Below are positions 18,448 to 27,659 of a DNA stretch of 64,000 nucleotides, in pieces (the stretch's first letter is position 1; each line of letters starts with the position of its first letter). Under the pieces are notes generated by a model. The model saw only the letters and a program-made list of their open reading frames with translations. It was not told where the DNA came from and did not search any database. The position numbers and the translations under genes are program-made. Source of the stretch: Shewanella yunxiaonensis (GTDB taxonomy: Bacteria; Pseudomonadota; Gammaproteobacteria; Enterobacterales; Shewanellaceae); assembly GCF_018223345.1 (NCBI RefSeq), contig NZ_CP073587.1, positions 3,708,501-3,772,500 on the forward strand, written 5' to 3'.

Positions 18448-19329
18448 TTACAGCCGCTGTACGTCAACCGAGACTTTCAGCGTCTGACTGTCGCCGCCAT
18501 CAAAGATCACTCCCTGTAACGGCGATACATCGGCGTAATCACGGCCCCAGGCAGTAATGATGTGTTGACCATTGGGCATCAGGTCATTGGTGGGGTCAAA
18601 CTCCACCCACCCCAATTCCGGCACAAAGATGGCAAACCAGGCATGAGAAGCATCGGCACCGACCAACTTTTCCTCGCCAGGTGGTGGCAAGGTTTCCAGA
18701 TAACCGCTGATATAACGCGCCGGTAAGCCCACTGAGCGAATACAGGAAATGGCGAAATGTGCAAAATCCTGGCACACACCGCGGCGTTCTTTCAGTACCT
18801 GTTCTGCTGGGGTACTGATACTGGTCGCGGTGGCATCAAAGGTAAATTCCTGGAAAATTTTATGGGTGAAATCCAGCGCTGCCTGCAATACCGAGACACT
18901 GTCGGCAAAGGTATCCGCCGCATACGCTGCCAGTTTGGCAGAACGATGAATATGAGTGGAATCCAGCAGATACTCCTTCACCATCCGTAATTCCGGAGTA
19001 TCGGCCTGCGCCAACATCTGTCTGAGTTCACCGCAGGTCGGCACCTGCAGGCTCAGCTGATTAGGCAAATCCTGTTCATCGATATCAAACACACTCTCCA
19101 CTTCGATAAGGAGTTTTTTATGGGCTTCCTGAATCGAGAAATAAAAAGTTTCATTACCAAAATAATCTTCACCCGCGCTTTGATATATCGGCGTTGGCGT
19201 CACCTTAATTCGCCGACTCAGGCAGTGTTGCTTTTGGGTATCACGCGGCAACAGATGGGTCATGTTGTAGCAGAGCGTAACGGGCGCAGCGTAATGGTAC
19301 TCGGTTAGATGCCGGACTTGATATCTCAT
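18448..19329 (-). CDS. Transglutaminase-like protein, last gene of ATP-grasp cluster
   Basis: A 293-residue protein with the bacterial transglutaminase-like N-terminal region (RYQVRHLTEYHYAAPVTLCYNMTHLLPR) and a papain-fold core whose triad is visible: Cys in RRGVCQDFAH, His in DASHAWFAIF and Asp in WVEFDPTND. Such proteins (COG1305) are usually proteases or amide-bond hydrolases rather than cross-linkers. The ATG at 19329 overlaps the stop of the preceding gene (ATGA), implying translational coupling. It is the smaller of two transglutaminase-like genes in this cluster and has no signal peptide. Confidence 0.88.
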   Translation of the reverse strand: MRYQVRHLTEYHYAAPVTLCYNMTHLLPRDTQKQHCLSRRIKVTPTPIYQSAGEDYFGNETFYFSIQEAHKKLLIEVESVFDIDEQDLPNQLSLQVPTCGELRQMLAQADTPELRMVKEYLLDSTHIHRSAKLAAYAADTFADSVSVLQAALDFTHKIFQEFTFDATATSISTPAEQVLKERRGVCQDFAHFAISCIRSVGLPARYISGYLETLPPPGEEKLVGADASHAWFAIFVPELGWVEFDPTNDLMPNGQHIITAWGRDYADVSPLQGVIFDGGDSQTLKVSVDVQRL

Positions 19330-21893
19330 AATCCCACCTTCCATTTCGCTTTGATCAGCTGTTGTGGTCCCGCCGTATGATCAAAATACTTATCGCTAAG
19401 TAATGACGTAAACTGTTCTAATTGTTGAATGATTTGACTCATCAACTGTTCCAGATTGTGCCGACTGCGAGTGCGGCGATCCACATGCGCCAGTTGGGTT
19501 AAATCCGCCAACTGAATATCGTTCATCGATTTTATGATCAATCGATTTTCTGGCGACAATGCCGATGTCAGACTTTCGCTGCGCGGCAGCTCATTGAGAT
19601 ATTTACGTAACTGATTGACCTGATATACCAACGAGCGCGGGTTAGTCAGATCTATCATTAACAGATCCAGCCCGAATTCAATGCGGGTACCCGTACGATA
19701 ACGCCGACGGAACGAGATCAGCGCCTCTACACTCAACAACAGCGATTCCAAGATCAACTGCTGTTGGATAGTGGGCAAAGGTTTGCCCAACGTCGCTTTC
19801 AGCAATGTCGCCGTTAACAGTGCCCGCTCAGTACGCCGGCCGATTTCCTGAAACATCCAGTCCATACCGCGCAACATGCTTTCGTTATTTAACCCCGAAA
19901 GCGCCAGCAGGGTCGTTACCAGGCTGTCGAGCGATTCTTCCGGCACCGATGGCAAACCGTGTTTATAGGTGCGGTCGACTTCATGAATGTGGTCACGCAG
20001 CTCGTTGAGAATAATCCGGGTATCGGCTGACAACATCTCTTTGACCTGTTCTCCACAGGCCAACATCGCTTGCAGATTGGCTTTGATTGAACCGGTACGC
20101 TCGTGATCGGTCACCAAGGCCGCCAGTTCATCATTCGGATTTTCCAGTAACTCTTCGTTGTCGGTAAAGCCAGGCAAACAACCCGTGACTTGCGACATCG
20201 CCTGCAACAGAAGATCACGGGTTTCAGACGGTAGAGGCTCGACGCCATTTAACTGTTTAAAGATGGTGCGCATCAAGCGCAGGCTAATCTCGGCGCGCTC
20301 GGCATAACGGCCAAACCAGAACAGGTTTTCAATAACGCGACTAGGGAGATTGGTGACCTGTGCTTCATCACGAGGAAAAGCCGCCACAGTGGACTGTTCA
20401 ACACTTTCGGGACGGTCACTGAGGATCCAGGTATCCTTGCTGCGAGAGCCTGACAGCTTCGTCACAATCACTTCTGAAGTAGACTCAGCCACCCGGCTAA
20501 GACCACCCGGCATCACGCTATAGCCATCTTTTCCGGCGACGGTAAAGGTGCGCAAAATCCCGGGTCGGCCATCCAGTTGTTGGCCGTGCCAGATTGGCGC
20601 TTGTGAGCCGGGGATATAACACTGCGCGACATAGCCCGCCGGATTTTTTGCCAGCATTTTCAGCGTTTCGGCTCTGGCTTTAGCATTCAGACTATGGCCA
20701 TAAATACTTTTACTACCAAAACTACGATAGGTCGGCTTGATGATCAGTTGATCAAGATGATTGATGACGTAGTCATAATCCTGCGGATTACCGCACCACC
20801 AGGTACGCACAGAAGGCAGTTGTAATGGCTGTCCCATCAGGAACTGGCAAATATCCGGCAAAAAGGCCAGCAAGCCTGGTGCTTCCAGCACACCACTGCC
20901 CAACGGGTTGGCTAATACCACATTGCCATTACGCGCCACTTCCAGCAGCCCGGGAACACCGAGCATAGAATCAGCACGTAACTCTGCCTGATCGCAGAAA
21001 GAATCATCCAGCCGCCGCAAAATAACATCTACCGGCGACAGGCCGTTAAGTGATTTCATCCATACCTTACCGTTACGAACCGTAAGGTCGCCTCCTTGCA
21101 CCAACGGGTAACCAAGATAGTTGGCAAGATAGGCATGTTCAAAGTAGGTGCTGCTATAGGCACCCGGTGTCAGCACCACAATGCGTGGCGTATCAGTTTT
21201 GTGACTGACTAAATCTGCCAGCGTCTGCCGTAGCGTTTGAAAGAACGCCGACAGGCGCAACACATTACTATCGCGGAATAATCCCGGCATCACCCGCGAC
21301 ACCACCGTACGATTTTCCAGCGCGTAGCCACTGCCGCTCGGGGATTGGGTACGATCGCCAATCGCCACAAACTGACCATTAGCGCCGCGCACCAAATCCA
21401 CCGCATGCAGTATTAGCGCTTTCACGCCTGGAAGCCGCATACCATGACACTGCCGCAGGAACCCGGGATCAGCAAACACGATTTCTGACGGCACAATGCC
21501 CTGCTTCAGCAAGCGTTGCTCGCCATATAAATCGCGGTAGATCAGTTCAAAAAGTTCGGAGCGCTGTGCTAAACCTTGTTCTATCGCCGCCCATTCATCA
21601 CTGGCGATCACATTGGGGATGATGTCCAGCGACCAAACACTCGGTGACAGCGGGTCATTGTTCAGATCGTAGGTTGCACCGTCATCCCGCAGGATGCGCT
21701 GTGCTCGCCGATAACGATCATCCATGCCATCGGCACCTAGACGGCCAATGTGCTCCAACAGCTGTTGCCAATGGGCACGGGGCGCCCGCCCTTCATCAAA
21801 GGCTTCATCAAAAGCGCCATCGGGCTTGGTATAAGGCACATTCGGCACCGGTGGATGTTCCGGTGCCGAAGGGTTGGCTAAGGGCGAACTCAT
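19326..21893 (-). CDS. Circularly permuted ATP-grasp / alpha-E fusion protein
   Basis: An 855-residue fusion: residues about 40-520 are a circularly permuted ATP-grasp domain (VWSLDIIPNVIASDEW, HAVDLVRGANGQF, VDVILRRLDDSF, KDTWILSDRPE) and about 530-855 an alpha-helical alpha-E domain opening VIENLFWFGRYAERAEISLRLM. The ATP-grasp half is paralogous to the separate gene at 26205 but differs at a conserved spot: where that protein has VLEDNLRVPSG this one has AIGDRTQSPSG, and KPANESGGYG becomes KPTYRSFGSK. By family analysis these domains are predicted to form peptide-like amide bonds in the cytoplasm; no substrate is known to me. Confidence 0.88.
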   Translation of the reverse strand: MSSPLANPSAPEHPPVPNVPYTKPDGAFDEAFDEGRAPRAHWQQLLEHIGRLGADGMDDRYRRAQRILRDDGATYDLNNDPLSPSVWSLDIIPNVIASDEWAAIEQGLAQRSELFELIYRDLYGEQRLLKQGIVPSEIVFADPGFLRQCHGMRLPGVKALILHAVDLVRGANGQFVAIGDRTQSPSGSGYALENRTVVSRVMPGLFRDSNVLRLSAFFQTLRQTLADLVSHKTDTPRIVVLTPGAYSSTYFEHAYLANYLGYPLVQGGDLTVRNGKVWMKSLNGLSPVDVILRRLDDSFCDQAELRADSMLGVPGLLEVARNGNVVLANPLGSGVLEAPGLLAFLPDICQFLMGQPLQLPSVRTWWCGNPQDYDYVINHLDQLIIKPTYRSFGSKSIYGHSLNAKARAETLKMLAKNPAGYVAQCYIPGSQAPIWHGQQLDGRPGILRTFTVAGKDGYSVMPGGLSRVAESTSEVIVTKLSGSRSKDTWILSDRPESVEQSTVAAFPRDEAQVTNLPSRVIENLFWFGRYAERAEISLRLMRTIFKQLNGVEPLPSETRDLLLQAMSQVTGCLPGFTDNEELLENPNDELAALVTDHERTGSIKANLQAMLACGEQVKEMLSADTRIILNELRDHIHEVDRTYKHGLPSVPEESLDSLVTTLLALSGLNNESMLRGMDWMFQEIGRRTERALLTATLLKATLGKPLPTIQQQLILESLLLSVEALISFRRRYRTGTRIEFGLDLLMIDLTNPRSLVYQVNQLRKYLNELPRSESLTSALSPENRLIIKSMNDIQLADLTQLAHVDRRTRSRHNLEQLMSQIIQQLEQFTSLLSDKYFDHTAGPQQLIKAKWKVGL

Positions 21894-21925
21894 TTGTTAA
21901 CAGGTTACTCCGGCAAAATTGGCGC

Positions 21926-24900
21926 CTAGTATACTTTCTTTCTGAGATCTAATGTATGGGGGTATTCATGACTGATTTCCTCCACGGGGGGAGCCATCGG
22001 CCTAGGTACCTGTTCATTCACATAAAAATGACGCATCGCATTAAATTCAGGCGGCGGTATCAACGGTCCCTGAGTAAAGCCCTGTTCCTGGAAGCGGTTA
22101 ACGCGACGAGCTTCCGCTTCGTTACTGTTGACCGGTACGGTTTCGAAGTTACGACCGCCCGGATGACTGACGTAATAGGTGCAGCCGCCAATCGACATGC
22201 CATTCCAACTGTCAATCAAATCAAATACTAACGGGGCATCGACGCCCAAAGTGGGATGCAATGCTGATGGTGGTGACCAGGCGCGATAACGTACCGCACC
22301 TAACATTTCGCCTTTGGTACCGGTAGGACTCAGTGGCACCCGACGACCATTACACGTAAGAATATGTCGTCCATCGGTCATACCGCTCAGTCGCACCTGT
22401 AACCGCTCAACGGACGAATCCACATAACGGGCAGTGCCGGAGTGTGTTACCTCTTCGCCAAGTACGTGCCAGGGTTCAATCGCCCAACGCAGCTCCAACT
22501 GAATATCATCCAGTTGCTGACGACCATAATGGGGAAAACGGAACTCTTCGAACGGTGCCAGCCATTCCAATTTGAATGGATAGCCGTGGCGTTGCAGATC
22601 ATCGACCACCGATTTGATGTCCTGCCATACGTAGTACGGCATCATAAACCGGTCATGCAGCTCGGTACCCCAGCGGATCAACGGCTTCTTGTAGGGCTTC
22701 TTCCAGAAACGCGCCACCAGGCAGCGCAGTAGCAGCATCTGCACCAGCGACATTCGTGCATGCGGTGGCATCTCAAACCCACGGAATTCCAATAATCCCT
22801 GGCGACCACTCGCCGTCCCCGCAGCATACAGCTTATCGATGCAGAATTCGGAGCGATGGGTATTGCCGGTAATATCCACCAGCAGGTTGCGCATCAGGCG
22901 GTCAACCAGCCATGGCTGCGCGACAAAACCGTCCGGCATGTTAGCAAAAGCAATTTCCAGCTCGTACAGCGATTCTTCACGGCCTTCATCAACCCTGGGA
23001 GCCTGACTGGTAGGGCCGATAAACATGCCGGAAAACAGATAGGACAATCCCGGATGGTGCTGCCAGTAGGTTACCAGGCTGCGCAGCAGATCTGGCCGAC
23101 GTAACATTGGACTGTCTGCCGGTGTCAGCCCACCTAAGGTGACGTGATTACCGCCCCCCGTCCCGGTATGACGCCCATCCAACATAAATTTTTCGGTGCC
23201 TAAACGGGACAGATACGCCTGCTCGTACAGGGTTTCAGTATTGTGTACCAACGCATCCCAACTGGTGGCCGGGTGGATATTGACCTCAATCACGCCCGGA
23301 TCAGGGGTGATCAGGAACTTCTGCAACCGGTAGTCTTTCGGTGGTTCATAACCTTCGATGACCACAGGCAACTTCAACTGGGTCGCCACCGCTTCGATGG
23401 CATTGATCAATGCCACATAGTGTTCAAGATAGTTCTGCGGTGGCAGAAACAGATGCAATCGCCCGTCACGTACTTCCAGACAAATGGCGGTGCGCACCAC
23501 GGGTTTAACAATTTTCAGCGGCGGTTGTGGCGGTTGGCCGGTCTGCTGTGCGGCGATGCTTGGACTGTCGACACCAACATCATAATTAGGCAAGGGATCA
23601 CGTGGCTCAAACGGGTCGCGTTCGGTGTCCAGTTCCTCTTCGGTCATCGGTGGCAGTGAACTGAGCGGCAGGCGGAACCCCAGGGGACTATCGCCGGGGA
23701 TCAAGGTAATCACCTCCGCTCGCAACGGCCAATGGCTGCTCTGCCACTGATAACCGTCAAACATCACAGGCAGCACAAAACCGGTAGGATTTTCCAGACC
23801 TCGCGTCAACAACTTCGCTAACCGCCGTCGCTCCAAATCATCTTTCAGATTGGCCTTACGCGGGTTAACCTCGTCTGGCAGATTGCGCTCCAGCCAAAGA
23901 TAGTAAAGGGTGTCTTCAAATGCTGGTTGCAGATATTTCGCGGAAAGCCCCAATTCAGTACATAAGGCTTTGCCAAAACGTCGGGCCTCGGCTTCGCCAA
24001 AACCATAATTTTTATCAACCCGCGCCAGCCATTGTGGATCGTGCCACAACGCTTCACCGTCGGTACGCCAAAAACAACCGAGAGCCCAACGCGGGAGTTC
24101 TTCACCGGGATACCACTTCCCCTGACCATAATGCAGCAGCCCATTTGCGCCAAATTTGGCTTTCATCCGCAGCAGTAGGTCTTTAGCAAGGCGCAATTTA
24201 TCAGCCCCCAGCGCCGCGGTGTTCCATTGCGCGGAATCCATATCGTCGATAGAGACAAAGGTCGGCTCCCCCCCCATGGTCAGGCGAACATCCCCTTGCT
24301 GTAGTTCATCATCCACCGCCCGCCCCAATGCCTTAATGTTTTCCCAAACATCATCAGAATAGGGCTTGGTGACTCGCGGATCTTCGTGAATACGGGTCAC
24401 CACGTTGGTATAACTGAACTTCACTTCACACTTGTCGGTGTAGCCGGTAATGGGGGCCGCAGAAATTGGCTCCGCTGTACACGCCAGCGGAATATGACCT
24501 TCACCAGCTAACAAACCACTGGTGGGATCGAGCCCAACCCAACCGGCGCCGGGCAGATACACTTCGCACCAGGCATGCAGGTCGGTAAAGTCATGATCGG
24601 TGCCGGAAGGACCATCCAAAGCTTTCACATCAGCGACCAGTTGCACCAGATAACCAGAAGCAAAGCGCGCCGCTAATCCCAATCGCCGTAGAATTTGTAC
24701 TAGTAGCCAGGCGGTGTCACGACAAGAGCCCTTTTTCAGGGTCAGCGTTTCCTGACACGTCTGGATACCCGCTTCGAGGCGAATGCCATAGCCAATGTGC
24801 TGCGATAAGCGGCTATTAAGCTCTACCAGAAAACCGACGATAGGCTTGTCCTTGCCATCAATGGTTGCCATCCAGGCATCCAGTTCCGGACAATCTTCAA

Positions 24901-25261
24901 CGGTTTTTAGGTATGGTGCCAGCTCTTCCCGTAGCAGCGGCTCGTAAGTAAACGGATAGGTCTCGGCGTACTCTTCAATAAAGAAGTCGAAGGGATTGAT
25001 GACCGTCATGTCGGCAATCACTTCCACGGCAAATTCCAGTTTGCGCATCTTTTCCGGGAACACCAAGCGCGCCTGCCAGTTGCCAAATGGATCCTGTTGC
25101 CAGTTGATGAAGTGCTGTTCAGGGGTAACTTTCAGCGAGTAGCCGTGAATATGGGTACGTGAATGGGGCGCAGGCCGCAGCCGCAACAAGTGCGGCGACA
25201 CATTGATGTCCTGATCGAACTCATAAGTGGTGGTATGTTGGATGGCAATGCGAATGGTCAT
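21926..25261 (-). CDS. Large transglutaminase-like / DUF2126 protein
   Basis: A 1111-residue cytoplasmic protein. The N-terminus (IRIAIQHTTTYEFDQDINVSPHLLRLRPAP) is the bacterial transglutaminase N-terminal region. The papain-like core follows at about residues 165-250, with Cys in KKGSCRDTAW, His in TDLHAWCEVYLPG and Asp in VGLDPTSGL. From about residue 330 onward the long DUF2126 region (COG4196) includes MGGEPTFVSIDDMD, TGGGNHVTLGG and LLEFRGFEMPPHARM. The GGNH and EFRGFEMPP segments look like a carboxylate-amine ligase-type fold, but this is inference. Its ATG overlaps the alpha-E gene's stop (ATGA). Confidence 0.9.
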   Translation of the reverse strand: MTIRIAIQHTTTYEFDQDINVSPHLLRLRPAPHSRTHIHGYSLKVTPEQHFINWQQDPFGNWQARLVFPEKMRKLEFAVEVIADMTVINPFDFFIEEYAETYPFTYEPLLREELAPYLKTVEDCPELDAWMATIDGKDKPIVGFLVELNSRLSQHIGYGIRLEAGIQTCQETLTLKKGSCRDTAWLLVQILRRLGLAARFASGYLVQLVADVKALDGPSGTDHDFTDLHAWCEVYLPGAGWVGLDPTSGLLAGEGHIPLACTAEPISAAPITGYTDKCEVKFSYTNVVTRIHEDPRVTKPYSDDVWENIKALGRAVDDELQQGDVRLTMGGEPTFVSIDDMDSAQWNTAALGADKLRLAKDLLLRMKAKFGANGLLHYGQGKWYPGEELPRWALGCFWRTDGEALWHDPQWLARVDKNYGFGEAEARRFGKALCTELGLSAKYLQPAFEDTLYYLWLERNLPDEVNPRKANLKDDLERRRLAKLLTRGLENPTGFVLPVMFDGYQWQSSHWPLRAEVITLIPGDSPLGFRLPLSSLPPMTEEELDTERDPFEPRDPLPNYDVGVDSPSIAAQQTGQPPQPPLKIVKPVVRTAICLEVRDGRLHLFLPPQNYLEHYVALINAIEAVATQLKLPVVIEGYEPPKDYRLQKFLITPDPGVIEVNIHPATSWDALVHNTETLYEQAYLSRLGTEKFMLDGRHTGTGGGNHVTLGGLTPADSPMLRRPDLLRSLVTYWQHHPGLSYLFSGMFIGPTSQAPRVDEGREESLYELEIAFANMPDGFVAQPWLVDRLMRNLLVDITGNTHRSEFCIDKLYAAGTASGRQGLLEFRGFEMPPHARMSLVQMLLLRCLVARFWKKPYKKPLIRWGTELHDRFMMPYYVWQDIKSVVDDLQRHGYPFKLEWLAPFEEFRFPHYGRQQLDDIQLELRWAIEPWHVLGEEVTHSGTARYVDSSVERLQVRLSGMTDGRHILTCNGRRVPLSPTGTKGEMLGAVRYRAWSPPSALHPTLGVDAPLVFDLIDSWNGMSIGGCTYYVSHPGGRNFETVPVNSNEAEARRVNRFQEQGFTQGPLIPPPEFNAMRHFYVNEQVPRPMAPPVEEISHEYPHTLDLRKKVY

Positions 25262-26202
25262 GCGGCATCCTCTTGGCGAAAGTGGAACCAGTTCTCAGTG
25301 ATCTGGTGATGCAAGGCGATCATCCCCAACTGCACCTCATTGAGATATTCACTGAACTGCTGGTTGAGCGCCTCGGATTGTTCCACCCCTTGAGTATTTT
25401 GCAGCAACTTGTCGACATTAGCCGCAATGATGCCGAAACGGGGTAACGCTGCCGCGGCAATTTTAATTTGCTCCAGACAATAACGCTGTGACCGTGGGAA
25501 ACAGGGATCGGTCAGCATGAAGGTTACCACTGACGCCCCGGTAATCGAGCAGCGCATGGTGCGGCGAAAACTCAGGTAAGCACTTTGTGATTTGAGGACT
25601 TTGGACCAGACCACTTGTCCCAACCGTACTTCTTCCTCTTCCTGCGAATGCAGCATCTGAAAGTTAGCCGCATCCAGAATTCGGGTATTCATATCGGCCC
25701 GTTCCAGAAAGCGCCCCATCATAATGAAATGCCAACCAGCATGACGGTCCATGGTCCCGGTCAACAGGCCGATAATCTTCTGACAACCTTCAATAATGGT
25801 GTTGAGATAGGCGTGACGCTCGGAACGGTTGATCCCTTGCTTGATGTCGTGGTGCGCGTATAGGTCAAGCTCATTGATCAGCTCCCACATCTCCCCGGGT
25901 ACCACATCGCGGGTGGTACGGATATTTTCTCGCACCATTTTCAGCGACGACAGCAATGAGCCAGGATTGGTGTCATCTGCCAGCATGAATTTCACAACAT
26001 TGTGCTCATCCTTCACTTTGTAGCGCTGTTCAAACTGCTCCACCCCGCCATTAATTTCCACCAGATTGTACCAAGACACGGCAATGTCTCGCGGCAAGTC
26101 ATACATAAGGTCATCATAGACACTGACCAATCGGGCAATATTTTCCACTCGCTCCAGATAACGCGCACTCCAGTAAAGGCGCTCGGCAACCCGTGACAAC
26201 AT
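25258..26202 (-). CDS. Alpha-E domain protein
   Basis: A 314-residue all-helical protein of the alpha-E family (COG2307), with the signature start MLSRVAERLYWSARYLERVENIARLV and an Arg/Glu-rich pattern through to ENWFHFRQED. Its biochemical role is unknown; it always accompanies the circularly permuted ATP-grasp proteins. It sits between the stand-alone ATP-grasp gene (two bases away) and the DUF2126 gene (4-base overlap), so it is translated from the same message. A second copy of the domain is fused to the ATP-grasp protein two genes downstream. Confidence 0.9.
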   Translation of the reverse strand: MLSRVAERLYWSARYLERVENIARLVSVYDDLMYDLPRDIAVSWYNLVEINGGVEQFEQRYKVKDEHNVVKFMLADDTNPGSLLSSLKMVRENIRTTRDVVPGEMWELINELDLYAHHDIKQGINRSERHAYLNTIIEGCQKIIGLLTGTMDRHAGWHFIMMGRFLERADMNTRILDAANFQMLHSQEEEEVRLGQVVWSKVLKSQSAYLSFRRTMRCSITGASVVTFMLTDPCFPRSQRYCLEQIKIAAAALPRFGIIAANVDKLLQNTQGVEQSEALNQQFSEYLNEVQLGMIALHHQITENWFHFRQEDAA

Positions 26203-26204
26203 GC

Positions 26205-27659
26205 TCAGTCTCCTTTTGTCTCAACAATCCAAGTGTCTTTACTGCCGCCGCCCTGAGAGGAGTTGACGACCAGTGAACCTTTGCGCATCGCTACCCGCGT
26301 TAAACCGCCGGTAGTGACATAGGTGTCTTTGCTTTGCAGAATAAATGGCCGCAGATCCAAGTGGCGCGGCTCCAGCACATCTTTGCCGATTAACGTCGGT
26401 GCCGTTGACAGTTTGAGTGTCGGTTGTGCGATATAGTTACGCGGATTGGCTTTGATCAGTTCCGCAAAGGTTTGTTGCTCTTTTTTAGTGGAATGCGGGC
26501 CCACTAGCATGCCATAGCCACCCGATTCGTTGGCGGGTTTCACCACCAACTTGTCCAGGTTTGCCAGTACATATTCGCGTTCATCATCACGCTCACACAG
26601 GAAGGTTTCCACATTGGGCAGAATTGGCTCCTCGTTGAGGTAATAACGGATCAATTCAGGCACATAGGCATAGACCACTTTGTCGTCCGCCACCCCGGCA
26701 CCTGGCGCATTGGCCAACGCCACATGTCCGGCTTTCCACGCACGCATCAGCCCGGGCACGCCCAAAACGGACTCGGGATTAAAGGCTTCTGGATCAATAA
26801 ACAGATCATCAATGCGCCGGTAAATTACATCGACCCGTTCCGGCCCATAGATAGTTTTCATGTAGACACAATCATCGCGGTCGACAAACAGATCGGAGCC
26901 TTCCACCAGCTCGACGCCCATCTGCTGAGCCAGAAACGCATGTTCGAAATAGGCGGAGTTATAAATGCCTGGCGTCAACACTACGATTTCTGGTCGTGCG
27001 ACCTTACGAGGCGACAGCGCTGCCAAGGTATCGAACAGCTGTGAAGGATAGGAACCTATCGGTTGGATATCATCGTTTTCGAACAGTTCTGGTAACACCC
27101 GCTTGGTGATAGCGCGGTTTTCCAGCATATACGAAACCCCGGACGGCACACGCAGGTTATCTTCCAAAACATAAAATTTGCCGTCAGCATCACGCACCAA
27201 ATCAGTACCACAAATGTGCGCCCAGACCCCATACGCCGGCGAGACTCCGACACATTCCGGCCGGAAGTTTTTTGATTCCGTAATGATATGTTCGGGAATG
27301 ATGCCGTCTTTGATACAGTTTTGATCGTGGTACAGATCATCAATGAAGCGGTTAAGGGCGGTAAGTCGCTGTTTCAAGCCGGCTTCGGTAACCGCCCAAT
27401 CTTTGGCTTCAATCGTGCGCGGGATAATGTCGAACGGCCAGGCGCGGTCAATATTACCTTCCTCGGTATAGACGGTAAAACTGATGCCCATCTCCTGGAT
27501 GGTAGCTTCCGCGGTAACTCGTCGTTTTTCCAATTCATCCGCGGAAAGGGAATCTAGGTACTTTAGTAACTGTTTGGCGGGAGGGCGCGGGGTTCCGGTT
27601 TGATCGATAAGCTCGTCAAAAAAGCCACCGGAATCATAATTTTTTATAAGTCTATCCAT
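26205..27659 (-). CDS. Circularly permuted ATP-grasp protein, first gene of cluster
   Basis: A 484-residue ATP-grasp amide ligase-like protein (COG2308). The ATG at 27659 is preferred over the longer frame because a GAGGGG ribosome site precedes it and the protein then begins in the family manner. Motifs: FDIIPRTIEAKDW, ICGTDLVRDADGKFYVLEDNLRVPSG (Glu166-Asp-Asn), VDVIYRRIDDLF, LVVKPANESGGYGMLVGP and GGGSKDTWIVE at the C-terminus. All conserved acidic and basic positions look intact, so it is probably the active ligase of the cluster. Two NtrC-like inverted repeats lie directly upstream. Confidence 0.9.
   Translation of the reverse strand: MDRLIKNYDSGGFFDELIDQTGTPRPPAKQLLKYLDSLSADELEKRRVTAEATIQEMGISFTVYTEEGNIDRAWPFDIIPRTIEAKDWAVTEAGLKQRLTALNRFIDDLYHDQNCIKDGIIPEHIITESKNFRPECVGVSPAYGVWAHICGTDLVRDADGKFYVLEDNLRVPSGVSYMLENRAITKRVLPELFENDDIQPIGSYPSQLFDTLAALSPRKVARPEIVVLTPGIYNSAYFEHAFLAQQMGVELVEGSDLFVDRDDCVYMKTIYGPERVDVIYRRIDDLFIDPEAFNPESVLGVPGLMRAWKAGHVALANAPGAGVADDKVVYAYVPELIRYYLNEEPILPNVETFLCERDDEREYVLANLDKLVVKPANESGGYGMLVGPHSTKKEQQTFAELIKANPRNYIAQPTLKLSTAPTLIGKDVLEPRHLDLRPFILQSKDTYVTTGGLTRVAMRKGSLVVNSSQGGGSKDTWIVETKGD

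Noticed and set aside
23243..23659. 138-codon open frame on the plus strand inside the DUF2126 gene
   Set aside because: A shadow of a strongly conserved gene on the other strand, with no start context.
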